From assembly GCA_022822545.1 (NCBI GenBank), contig JAJEBE010000015.1:1-53290 (forward strand): a DNA stretch of 53,290 nucleotides, read 5' to 3'. The DNA comes from Anaerolineae bacterium (GTDB taxonomy: Bacteria; Chloroflexota; Anaerolineae; Aggregatilineales; Phototrophicaceae). The notes below the pieces were generated by a model. The model did no database searches. It was not told where the DNA came from and saw only the letters and a program-made list of their open reading frames with translations. A program made the translations under genes and the position numbers. Positions 8,545 to 16,386 of the stretch are shown piece by piece. The first letter of the stretch is position 1; the number at the start of each line of letters is the position of its first letter.

Positions 8545-9462
8545 TCAAAGCCGAACCGTCCGCACACCCCCCCGCGCCTCACCCAAACGCCGTTCCCACT
8601 CCACCTCGCGATCCGCCGGGATCCGCCCGCAGCCGATGCTTTCCAGCGTGAATGAGGCCGCCGCCGCCCCATAACAGCCCGCCTCCGCCACATCGCCGCT
8701 CCGGCAATAACCCACAACGAAACCGCCGCAATAGGTATTGCCCGCGCCGGTCTGGTCCGCCACCTCCGGCGCCTCCACCGCCGGGATGAAATGCGCCTCG
8801 CCCTCCCCCTGCCGCGCCGCCAGCGAGCCGCGCTCGCCCATACGCAAGGCGGCGATCTTGACCCCGTCGGCCAGCAGCCGGCGCATGATCTCGACCTCGT
8901 CCTCAATGCCGTACATCGTCTGCGCTTCGTGCAGGTTGGGCGAGACGATATCGGCCTGCGGGATGCCGGCCGCGAAGGCGCTGTGGTCGGCCGCCAGCAT
9001 GAAGGCCCGGGTCGGCTCCCAGAGCAGCGCCGCATCCGGAAAGCGGCGGCGCCAGCCTTCGACATATTTCCCTTCCCGCAGCAGCGTCAAGCCGCGGACG
9101 CTGTCGTAAGGCACATCAGCGCTGTCGGCCGGCGGATGGAACATGAAAGGCTCGACGACCTCGACGCGGAAGATCTCGTTGCGCACGCCGTTCCACTCGA
9201 ATATCTGCCAACCGCGCACCTGCGGATGATGCGTCCAGGCCAAGCCGGCCGTATCAAAATCCCGCTCAAGGCGCGCGCGTATCTCCGCCGGCAGGTCCTC
9301 GCCCGCCAAACCGACCAGACCAGGCCGCTCGCCCGCGAAAGCCATGCCATAAGCCGCGTGGCAGCCGCCCCCGCCCAACACGCCCATGCTCGTCCGACCA
9401 TCCGGATAGACGATGTCATCAATAATGATGCTGCCGATGGCGATGAAATCGGTTTGAGACAT
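8545..9462 (-). CDS. PfkB/ribokinase-family carbohydrate kinase with Asn at the catalytic-base position
   Basis: 305 residues, normal PfkB length. The N-terminal GGGGCHAAYGMAF (30-42) is the substrate-binding signature, and SPNLHEA (174-180) is the typical mid-domain motif. The nucleotide/anion-hole motif reads DQTGAGNTYCGGF (236-248): the usual catalytic Asp of GAGD is Asn242. Yeast MAK32-like PfkB relatives are recalled to show a similar G-x-G-N, so this may be a distinct branch with altered or lost kinase activity. The start ATG at 9460-9462 uses a GGTGA that lies inside an 'accacaaatacacag' repeat. The SIS-domain gene further upstream on the same strand could act on the phosphorylated product (inference). 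Confidence 0.8.
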   Translation of the reverse strand: MSQTDFIAIGSIIIDDIVYPDGRTSMGVLGGGGCHAAYGMAFAGERPGLVGLAGEDLPAEIRARLERDFDTAGLAWTHHPQVRGWQIFEWNGVRNEIFRVEVVEPFMFHPPADSADVPYDSVRGLTLLREGKYVEGWRRRFPDAALLWEPTRAFMLAADHSAFAAGIPQADIVSPNLHEAQTMYGIEDEVEIMRRLLADGVKIAALRMGERGSLAARQGEGEAHFIPAVEAPEVADQTGAGNTYCGGFVVGYCRSGDVAEAGCYGAAAASFTLESIGCGRIPADREVEWERRLGEARGGVRTVRL

Positions 9463-9464
9463 GA

Positions 9465-9488
9465 TTCACCACAAATACACAGAGAGAC
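9465..9488. repeat. 'accacaaatacacagaga' repeat end
   Basis: 'ttcaccacaaatacacagag' matches the ends of the 3072-3200 element. It directly abuts the PfkB start codon, and its minus strand supplies the GGTGA ribosome-binding site. A further palindrome-like stretch (GGGCGCCCC-tt-GGATCGCCC, about 9550-9569) lies 60 nt away. Confidence 0.45.
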
Positions 9489-9583
9489 ATATTACTATAG
9501 CCAGTCGCCATGCTCGCGGCAAACGATAGCCACTCGTCGAGAAATGGCAGGGCGCCCCTTGGATCGCCCGCATCTGCGCTGCC

Positions 9584-11059
9584 TCATTCGCAAACAACGC
9601 CATCGTTATCCCTGTCGTCCATACGCGGATAGGCCGGATGCCCCCGATGCACAGGCGCAATCCCGGCCGCTCTTGCTTCCGCACAAGTGATGCGCCCGTT
9701 CCCGTTCGTATCCCATTGCCGCCAATTGCTGTTCGCGGTTTGTGCCGGTTGCGCTTGTTGTTGCGGCGGTTGTGCTTGCTTTTGTGCTGGTTGCGCTTGT
9801 GGTTGCGCTGGCTGGCTTACCGCGCTTGCGAAAACCATGTCCACAGAAGTACAGCCCAGCAACGTTCTTTCAAGCGCCGCTCTTTCACGACTGTCTACCG
9901 TCAGGCGATACTTGAACTTCACCTTGATTATCGTGTCCGCGAACCAGCACTTATTCCAGGCGGGGGTCCATTCCGCAAAGTCCTTTCCACTCTTCTGATG
10001 TCGGTTCACGCTCGGCGCCGCCAGCGTGAGATTCAGCAGGTCGCCCGCGAACGCTCTGCGCCTTTCCGCGCTGGCGCCGCATAATCCGCTGTCATGCGCT
10101 TCTGACTTCGCCACAATATGCTCTATGTCCGTTTCGCTGGTGCTGCTGAATGTCGTCCCTGTGTATGGACCATAAATGCGACCGCCCATCCTCGCTACAA
10201 TTTGCGGTTCAACAGACTGCGAATATGGATAACTGTCTGAGTCATAAGGCGAACAACGATTCTCCGATGCGACAACCAGGGTGCTCAAAGTGATTAAAGC
10301 TTGGCGTACTCCGCCTCCTGCTGTGCCGGGAATGCGCGGTTGCGGCTTTGTTGAGCTAACGAAAGCTGTTTGCGCCATCCATCCCTTGTCAATTCTTAAC
10401 CAGCAGTAGGTCGCGCCTTGCCGCGACTCCAGAACCCTGAAGTATTCACCTGCCTCCGCAACATATACTTTCGCCGCGCTAACAGAGGGGCCTTCGCGAA
10501 CATTCATTGCGCCCCACACCCATGCTTGCTCCCCGCTGTAACAGGAAGATGAGCGCGGCGTTGGACTGGCCGGCACACTCGTCGCTCTGGGCAAAGGCGT
10601 CGAAGTCGGCGGGACGGGTGTAGCTGTGGGCGGAACCGGGGAAGCTGACGGGATGGCCGTTGCCGTCGGAATCGGCGACGCTGTCGCAGTCGGCGGAATG
10701 ACAGTAGCTGTCGGGATAGCGGTTGCCGTCGGCGGAACCGGAGAAGCCGATGGGATGGCGCTTGGCGTCGGCGGAATCGGCGACGGCATTGGCGTCAATC
10801 GACCAGCTGTGGCGATGGGTTGTGACGGAACGCTTGTTGCGGGCAATGCGGCCATCGCTGTCGCGACGATGGCGCGAGCGGCTGCTTGGATCTCCATGCC
10901 CCGGCCAAAGGCAAAACCTGATACGAACATGGCGAGGAGGGCAGCGAGGAAAAACAGGAACAGCACGAAGCGCCTGAGCCGGGAGCGCCTCCTTCGGATA
11001 GCGCGAATGGGCTGAGTTTTAGCCTGCGAAAAGCTTAAATCATGCCCCACTTCCCGCAT
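9584..11059 (-). CDS. Membrane-anchored secreted nuclease: TM, Pro/Thr linker, SH3, HNH-like (DUF1524-type) and excalibur domains
   Basis: 491 residues. Order: Arg-rich cytosolic start with positive charges at 21-30; one transmembrane helix at about 31-52; Pro/Thr/Ala/Ser linker at about 85-168 built from PTATAIP/SASPVPP-like units; SH3-like module at about 173-235 (MNVREGPS, WLRIDKGWM). A nuclease core follows at about 285-405, with DIEHIVAKSEAHDSG (311-325) and the LLNLTLA / NRHQKSGKDF block. This pattern fits the DUF1524/GmrSD-C-like HNH nucleases, with His314, Asn343 and Asn352-Arg353 as likely active-site positions. A Gln/Pro/Ala linker (415-442) leads to a C-terminal excalibur Ca-binding domain (446-491, DDRDNDGVVCE). 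Probably degrades extracellular DNA at the cell surface. It starts 1 nt after the upstream SIS gene, implying coupled translation. Confidence 0.8.
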   Translation of the reverse strand: MREVGHDLSFSQAKTQPIRAIRRRRSRLRRFVLFLFFLAALLAMFVSGFAFGRGMEIQAAARAIVATAMAALPATSVPSQPIATAGRLTPMPSPIPPTPSAIPSASPVPPTATAIPTATVIPPTATASPIPTATAIPSASPVPPTATPVPPTSTPLPRATSVPASPTPRSSSCYSGEQAWVWGAMNVREGPSVSAAKVYVAEAGEYFRVLESRQGATYCWLRIDKGWMAQTAFVSSTKPQPRIPGTAGGGVRQALITLSTLVVASENRCSPYDSDSYPYSQSVEPQIVARMGGRIYGPYTGTTFSSTSETDIEHIVAKSEAHDSGLCGASAERRRAFAGDLLNLTLAAPSVNRHQKSGKDFAEWTPAWNKCWFADTIIKVKFKYRLTVDSRERAALERTLLGCTSVDMVFASAVSQPAQPQAQPAQKQAQPPQQQAQPAQTANSNWRQWDTNGNGRITCAEARAAGIAPVHRGHPAYPRMDDRDNDGVVCE

Positions 11060-11060
11060 T

Positions 11061-12224
11061 CTAGCGCCGCAATTCCCTGATCATCCGGCTCTCATAAATC
11101 GCGCTGGCTCCATCCGCCCAATCCACCGTGCGCCCCCCTTCGAAGCCGCAGAAATAAGCCGAGCCGATAGACTCCGCCCGAGCCGCGGCCAACAACTCGC
11201 CCGGGATGCTGTAGACGATGCTGGCGTAACGCTCCGGCACAATCCGCGGGATAGGCAGCAGCCTGTCGACATACTGGCGGATCTCGGCCGCATCTTCCGT
11301 CGCGACCAGCGCCAGCGGACGACCGATGCTCCGCGCGGCCCGCGCCACCTCCGCCATGCGGTCGGCGTCAAAGCCCTTCGCCGAGAGCAACACCGCCGGG
11401 ATCCTGTTGTCGGCGATGAAATACTGCAGGTGCGACCATTCTTCGGTGTCCTGCGCCAGGGCCGGGTCGCCGCTGGCCTCCAGCACCTTGGCCGCGCTGA
11501 ACATCGCCACGCCATAAAGCGGACCGCCGCCGACAAACTCGAACATGGTCGCCTCTCGCCAAACCCCCGCCAGCTCAGTCGCGACCGGCTCGCAAACTTG
11601 AATCGTCTCCTCGATGATATCCGCCAATTCCGCCAGCCGCGCCCGTTCGGCATCAGCCGCCGGCGTGGTCAGCGCCCCCCGTACCTCGGCGATGCGCAGC
11701 GCCGCCAGCAAAAGCGCGATCTGCGACGCCAGGTAAGAGCGGATGCCGGGCACGGTCATGCCCGCCAGCTCATCCGGCAAGGGCGGCACGGCCGTCTCGA
11801 AGACCGTATCGGCGGTCTGCCCGAAAGGCCCGCTCGGGTTGCCGGTCAAGGCGACGGTGCTCGCCCCCGCCTGCTTCGCCATCGCCAGCGCTTCAATCGT
11901 GCGGCTGACCTTGCCGGACACCGATACGCCGATGACCAGGTTAGTCCGGGGACCGGTGGCGGGCAGGTAACCGGCGCTGTAGCGGCTGAACGGCAGCGAG
12001 CTTTGCGCCTGCGTCGGCACGCCCGTGAGCTGATTGAACGCCAACTCGGCCCCGACCGGGGCGTGGTGGCTGTCGCCGCAGCCGACCAGCGTGATGCGCT
12101 TGACGGCCGTGCAGGTCTCGAAGTCGAAAGCGCGGCGCGCGGCCGCGTCAAAGGGCTTGACGATGTCGCGGACGAGGGCGGGCAAAGTGTCGATCTGCTG
12201 GTGCATGGGGCTGCGCTCGGGCAT
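11061..12224 (-). CDS. Double SIS-domain sugar-phosphate protein (GlmS-isomerase/FrlB-like)
   Basis: 387 residues with two SIS (sugar isomerase) lobes. The first, about 30-180, has ITLVGCGDSHHA and IGVSVSGKVSRTIEA, the phosphosugar-binding Ser-rich loops. The second, about 200-370, has EFVGGGPLYGVA, SAAKVLEASG and DTEEWSH, where a Glu/His near this site is catalytic in GlmS and fructoselysine-6-P deglycase. There is no N-terminal glutaminase domain, so it is not GlmS itself. A deglycase, isomerase or regulatory sugar-P-binding protein is likely. The start ATG at 12222-12224 has AAGGA 7 nt upstream. The next gene downstream is the secreted nuclease, then a PfkB kinase, all on the same strand. 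Confidence 0.8.
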   Translation of the reverse strand: MPERSPMHQQIDTLPALVRDIVKPFDAAARRAFDFETCTAVKRITLVGCGDSHHAPVGAELAFNQLTGVPTQAQSSLPFSRYSAGYLPATGPRTNLVIGVSVSGKVSRTIEALAMAKQAGASTVALTGNPSGPFGQTADTVFETAVPPLPDELAGMTVPGIRSYLASQIALLLAALRIAEVRGALTTPAADAERARLAELADIIEETIQVCEPVATELAGVWREATMFEFVGGGPLYGVAMFSAAKVLEASGDPALAQDTEEWSHLQYFIADNRIPAVLLSAKGFDADRMAEVARAARSIGRPLALVATEDAAEIRQYVDRLLPIPRIVPERYASIVYSIPGELLAAARAESIGSAYFCGFEGGRTVDWADGASAIYESRMIRELRR

Positions 12225-12265
12225 GGGGATTTCCTTTTTCTGTGCGGCTTATGGACTGGGAGATT

Positions 12266-12351
12266 TTAACCGCAAAGGACGCGAAGACACAAAGACCGCA
12301 AAGATTTTGCCACCGAGTACACCGAGTTAAAGAGAGGGCACAGAGAGACTA
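12266..12351. repeat. 'ttaaccgcaaaggacgcgaag'-type intergenic repeat
   Basis: Tandem degenerate units ('ttaaccgcaaaggacgcgaa', 'gacacaaagaccgcaaag', 'ccaccgagtacaccgag', 'gagggcacagagagac') of the same family as the 3072 and 28354 elements. They fill most of the gap between the SIS gene and the accessory island. Confidence 0.5.
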
Positions 12352-12359
12352 AAACCTAT

Positions 12360-12403
12360 TTCGCCAACACTTTCGAAATGAACGCTGGAATCCAATGCGC
12401 CGC
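12360..12403. repeat. 44-nt imperfect direct repeat, left copy
   Basis: Matches 14767-14810 at 32 of 44 positions, including 14 identical bases 'atccaatgcgccgc' at the right end. On the minus strand both copies read as a short C-terminus ending in a stop: AAHWIPAFISKVLAK here, AAHWIQVFIARVLGNS at the other copy. The two bracket the AT-rich 740-residue gene. Confidence 0.6.
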
Positions 12404-12422
12404 TATACTGTCGCACGGCAAT

Positions 12423-14645
12423 CTAGGTCTCCAGGCAGCCGAGAATATTGACAATCGTCTTGTCCCAATTTGTACTTTCCTCTGGCCAGCGTTCGGTCTT
12501 AGCTTTTACAGCGTACCAGAGGGCTTCATGAAACTTTCCTTGCTTCTTTAGGATTTCAACAAGATAATAGTAACCTGTTTGTGGAGCCGACAAGGCTAGC
12601 CTTTCCGCATATCGTTCGAAAAAATGTTTGGAATCTGTGTCCTTTGCCATCCTTGCTCGACGTAATCTTTCTTTCTTACCTTTTAGGCCTTGCTTGTAAC
12701 AGTATTGTGCCATGTCGAATCCGAGCGCTATCTGCTGTTTGCACAAATCTACGACAATATCAAGTGAATCGGGATCCGAAGAATCATTGGCAAAGCGATG
12801 TGCAATTTCCTTTCCGAGTTCGTAGTATTGATCAACCACCTCGGTTGAAACCTCGTACTTTAAGTCGAATTCAATAGGTTCGATTTCATATTCAGGTTCC
12901 AACTGATAGTCGTACGTAGGCGGCGACGGTTCCTCTTTAGGATCAAGACCGAGCAACTGTTCCTCAACCGTATGTGAAATGTCGGTGTAGTTTGGACTCT
13001 TGAAGGTCAAGTCTCTGCCCGACGACAGACATATCGTGTCCAATACGTCTTGCAATTGGTAACCAGGTCTGACGTAAATGAGTGCAACCCGATACTTTTG
13101 ACACAATCTCTTTTTTCGAGCGTCGAGCTGTTTACGCTTTTCGAACGCAGCCTGTCCGCCGAAGAATTCAACAGGTTCATCGTGCTGCAGTCCCTGATAT
13201 TCTATGGCTACGTTTAGATCGGGGATAAATATGTCGAGGTGTTGGCGTCCAAGCCAATAGGGCGAGTGGTGTCGCAACACTTCAAACTCAGATAACATGT
13301 ATTTGATCCAATAGTACAGTTCCGTTTCACCTATCCACTTTTCCCCTACGTATGGGATTCCTAGCTCAGAACGATAGGCATTCTCGGCTAACCGTGTGAT
13401 CCTTTTCGAGAACAAATGTAGGCTGGAGCAGCCCGAATAGTCATGCTGTCGTAATGTGCTTTGCGTGGACCGCCTATATGTCCAACCATGCATAACTTTA
13501 TAAAAGAAAAAGCTGTCCGAGATACTGGCCCAGGCTGTGATTAAATCCGTGCCTGTTCTATCTTCGTACAGTTCTAATAGACGATCGAGAACGTCTGCAA
13601 TCCCTTCCATATTTCTCTTTCCAAATGAAGTAAGCTTTGAGATATCTATTAGCTCGTGCCCACGCACTCGCTTGCCGGTAACACGTTTCAAATCCCATAT
13701 TAGGTTTCTGTAATTCCAAGTACTATGCTCTAGTGCGCACAATGCATCTTCATAGCGCGCTAACAAAATATAACAGTCAGCAACAATTCGGCCTGTATCT
13801 AACTCCGTTGATTGAATTGAACTAATAAAGCTGATGGCATCGTTGAATCTGCCTGACGCGATATAACAATCAACTATAAACTGAAGAATCTGGCAGTTTT
13901 GGTCATCGCCATACCGCACATGAATAGTTGACAACTCTTCGTCCATCTCCCTCGCCGGAAGATGGCGTACAACATGCTCAATATAGTAGCTGATGTATGC
14001 TGTCTGTCCGGCAACATCTAGAGCTTTTCCTTGTTTCCAAGCGGTTCGCCATCTATGTAAGTATTCTTCTTGTTGTTTGCTTAGGGATTCACTATTACCG
14101 CAATACTCAGGTACAGAAAACGGCTGGTGTAGCAGACGCTTTGCACTTAGGTTTTCGCCGATAGACTCGTAGCAAAAGATTGTTAGTCGATTTACGTACA
14201 GATCGATTCGATTGCAAGCCTCCAGCACCTTTCTAGCCTCGTTGAAGCATCCTGCTCCAATATAAAGGCTGGCGAGAGCAAGAGTAAATGTCCCGAATTC
14301 GTCATCTTCATAGTTGTCGTGAATCCTCCGTATTGTCGCTATCGCGGTTTCGTAGGACACATTGAGAATTCTATCCTGAACATCTCGCTGAAACTGTTTT
14401 CCATACAGTTCGTCGTTGTGGATATCTAGAAGATTCACTAGCTCGTACATTCTAGGATTAAAACCAAATCTTAGAATGGTGTCGTTGACATACTTGAATA
14501 TATATTCGGTCTGCCTGTCTATATCAAGCGCCATGCCGCGATTCCATGCGTTCTTCCAGCGGCGATAGAATCCCGCCTGCTGTCGATTCATTTGCCCGCC
14601 GCCGTAAGGCGGTACGGATTTATCGCTCGACATGCTCAAGCCCAA
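12423..14645 (-). CDS. Large accessory protein with two N-terminal repeat modules and a PD-(D/E)XK-like nuclease core
   Basis: 740 residues, codon use and base composition much more AT-rich than all neighbours, indicating recent transfer. Two homologous modules begin at residues 26-60 (FYRRWKNAWNRG...EYIFKYVND) and 195-230 (YLHRWRTAWKQG...AYISYYIEH), each followed by helices with TPR-like character. They recall TerB-N domains of conflict-associated proteins (inference). A nuclease-like core follows at about 420-530: GEKWIGETELYYWI (Glu440), WLGRQHLDIFIPDLN (Asp471), AIEYQGLQHDEPVEFFGG (Glu482-x-Gln484), then KKRLCQKYRVALIYV. This matches the E..D..ExQ/K pattern of PD-(D/E)XK and Vsr-like enzymes. 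The C-terminal 200 residues are acidic, then helical. It lies beside a truncated DNA methyltransferase, so a defence role is plausible but unproved. Two start codons (Met1, Met5) are possible. Confidence 0.75.
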   Translation of the reverse strand: MGLSMSSDKSVPPYGGGQMNRQQAGFYRRWKNAWNRGMALDIDRQTEYIFKYVNDTILRFGFNPRMYELVNLLDIHNDELYGKQFQRDVQDRILNVSYETAIATIRRIHDNYEDDEFGTFTLALASLYIGAGCFNEARKVLEACNRIDLYVNRLTIFCYESIGENLSAKRLLHQPFSVPEYCGNSESLSKQQEEYLHRWRTAWKQGKALDVAGQTAYISYYIEHVVRHLPAREMDEELSTIHVRYGDDQNCQILQFIVDCYIASGRFNDAISFISSIQSTELDTGRIVADCYILLARYEDALCALEHSTWNYRNLIWDLKRVTGKRVRGHELIDISKLTSFGKRNMEGIADVLDRLLELYEDRTGTDLITAWASISDSFFFYKVMHGWTYRRSTQSTLRQHDYSGCSSLHLFSKRITRLAENAYRSELGIPYVGEKWIGETELYYWIKYMLSEFEVLRHHSPYWLGRQHLDIFIPDLNVAIEYQGLQHDEPVEFFGGQAAFEKRKQLDARKKRLCQKYRVALIYVRPGYQLQDVLDTICLSSGRDLTFKSPNYTDISHTVEEQLLGLDPKEEPSPPTYDYQLEPEYEIEPIEFDLKYEVSTEVVDQYYELGKEIAHRFANDSSDPDSLDIVVDLCKQQIALGFDMAQYCYKQGLKGKKERLRRARMAKDTDSKHFFERYAERLALSAPQTGYYYLVEILKKQGKFHEALWYAVKAKTERWPEESTNWDKTIVNILGCLET

Positions 14646-14759
14646 CCGTTATCTGCAAAAATCCCTTTGACAAACAAGAAAACACCCTCTAGTTGCTTTT
14701 AGTTGCATATGCAAATTCTTATGGATTGGAGTCTCGCAGACACAATACGCACAACTAGA

Positions 14760-15115
14760 CTAAGAGTTTCCTAGCACTCGCGCTATAAACACCTGAATCC
14801 AATGCGCCGCCGAGACGATATCGCCCAGCGCGGCGGTTTCCTCGGTCGCATGCGCGCCGCCTCGATGACGCTGTAAGCCGCCGGATTGCGGTCAGCCAGT
14901 TCGCCGTGCTCATGCACGTCAATATCCGAAAGCGTCCAGGTATCCTTGAAAGCCGCCCCCGCCGCGATTGACCCGATCGGCGCGGCGTAATCCTGGTTGG
15001 AATTGAAAGGCGGGTCAAGGTAGATCAGGTCAATGCACTCGGAATTGATCCCGCGCATGACGTGGAGGTTGTCGCCGACCCAGACGGTGCGGTTGCTGAA
15101 GTTTGCTTGGGGCAT
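14760..15115 (-). pseudogene. Truncated DNA methyltransferase fragment
   Basis: From the ATG at 15113-15115, about 88 codons read as the N-terminus of an amino-methyltransferase: NRTVWVGDNLHVMRG, then the catalytic motif IV in LIYLDPPFNSN, then FKDTWTLSDID...AYSVIEAAR. After that the frame loses similarity; a different frame continues from about 14850 as ETAALGDIVSAAHWIQVFIA and ends at a TAG (14760-14762). No SAM-binding FxGxG motif or target-recognition part remains, and full-length enzymes of this type are several times longer. So the gene is cut down to its start and joined to an unrelated tail. It is the remnant of a restriction-modification or orphan methylase locus. Confidence 0.7.
14767..14810. 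repeat. 44-nt imperfect direct repeat, right copy
   Basis: Second copy of the repeat at 12360-12403, 32/44 matches, same orientation, 2.4 kb away. It lies at the broken end of the methyltransferase remnant. Confidence 0.6.
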
Positions 15116-15445
15116 GTGGAGATTGTAACGCTGCGGGCGGGAGTGTACAGGGGGATTCAGCGCAGGGGGATTTAAGCACAGAAGTGATTCCAAGGTAATA
15201 ATGAGAATTCAGGAATCACCGCTTTTCTACTCCATCCCCGGCCCTTCTCCATTGCACCGGGGAAGTGTGACTCACTGTTGTGGATAGAATGTTCAGCGGA
15301 ATTCACGTCATTACTTGGAACCACTGGTATTATTGATTTATGGGCTAATGCTGGTGTAACATTTTAGTAGGAAGCGACTACTTGCCTGTATGTCTATGGC
15401 GCGCGGAATGCGCGTCCGAGCCGCAAAGCCGATAGAAAGAAGAGT
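15116..15445. other. 330-nt spacer upstream of the sugar isomerase gene
   Basis: Contains 'ccccggcccttctccattgc' near 15236, an imperfect hairpin that recurs at about 16270 just after the isomerase gene, so the gene is flanked by related sequences in direct orientation. No other gene is seen. An AAGAAGAG stretch precedes the ATG at 15446. Confidence 0.35.
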
Positions 15446-16252
15446 ATGAGCGATCAGGTAGCCTTAAGCGCGGGAACAGGCAATTTTTACGAGTGCGTCG
15501 CCTTGGCCAGTCAGCGCGGGTTGGGCATTGAAATCACGGCGTTTTCCGTGCCGCAAGTGCTGGATGGCGACTGGCGCATACTCGACAAGCAATATAAAGC
15601 CGCGCTTGCCGATGTGCCGGGACCGCTAACGATGCACGGACCCTTTATGGATTTGGTCTCGGGCAGCCCGGATGAACGCATCAATATGGTGACTTACGGG
15701 CGTTATGAGCATGTCATCCGTATTGCCGCCGGCCTGGGCGTACAGCAGGTGGTATTCCACGCCAATTATATCGGCTTGTTGCACAACGACTTTTATCGCC
15801 AGGGCTGGCATCAGCGCAACGTCGACTTTTGGGGGCCGCTGGGGGATTACGCGAAAGCCTATGATGTGGTGGTCGCCATTGAGAATATGTGGGAATTCGA
15901 CCCGACCATCATCAGCGATCTGCTGCGAGAATTGGACCACCCCTACCTGAGAGCCTGCATTGATGTGGGGCATGCCAATCTCTTCTCCGACCCTGATGTC
16001 AGATTCGATGACTGGCTGGAGACGATGGGTCCCTGGATCATCGAGTTTCATTTGAACAACAACAACGGCATTATGGACGAGCATTATGGCTTCGACTGGG
16101 AGCAGGGCGTGCTTGATTATGCTGAAATCTTGCCAAAATTGCGGGCCTTGCCCGGCGACCCGGTGATGGTGCTGGAGATGGACCGGCTGGCGGATATGAA
16201 AAGCAGCCTGCGCTACTTCGAGTTGGATGGCAGCGATACGGCTGGCGCCTGA
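15446..16252 (+). CDS. Sugar phosphate isomerase/epimerase (xylose-isomerase-like TIM barrel)
   Basis: 268 residues, the usual size of AP_endonuc_2/xylose-isomerase-like barrels that isomerise or epimerise sugars with a divalent metal. Probable metal ligands are all visible: His64 (LTMHGPF), His105 (VVFHAN), Glu145 (AIENMWE), Asp173 and His176 (CIDVGHAN), His202 (EFHLNNN) and Glu244 (VLEMD). Together these define the metal site of this fold, and DNA-specific endonuclease IV features are not evident. The gene is monocistronic, with related hairpin repeats on both sides. Substrate unknown; the high density of sugar genes in the window suggests a carbohydrate. Confidence 0.85.
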   Translation: MSDQVALSAGTGNFYECVALASQRGLGIEITAFSVPQVLDGDWRILDKQYKAALADVPGPLTMHGPFMDLVSGSPDERINMVTYGRYEHVIRIAAGLGVQQVVFHANYIGLLHNDFYRQGWHQRNVDFWGPLGDYAKAYDVVVAIENMWEFDPTIISDLLRELDHPYLRACIDVGHANLFSDPDVRFDDWLETMGPWIIEFHLNNNNGIMDEHYGFDWEQGVLDYAEILPKLRALPGDPVMVLEMDRLADMKSSLRYFELDGSDTAGA

Positions 16253-16386
16253 GCGGACAGAGCATACCCCATGCCCGGCCCTTCCCCAATGAATTGAGGA
16301 AGGGTGATTTTGAATGCGGATGGGGGAATGAGCGTAATTCCACAACTTGTCGGCAATCACTTCCGTCTTCCGCCAAGAGCGCTGAT

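Noticed and set aside
10590..10800. Array of ~40-nt repeats resembling a CRISPR or tandem repeat
   Set aside because: These are the coding repeats of the Pro/Thr/Ala linker of the secreted nuclease; no spacer structure.
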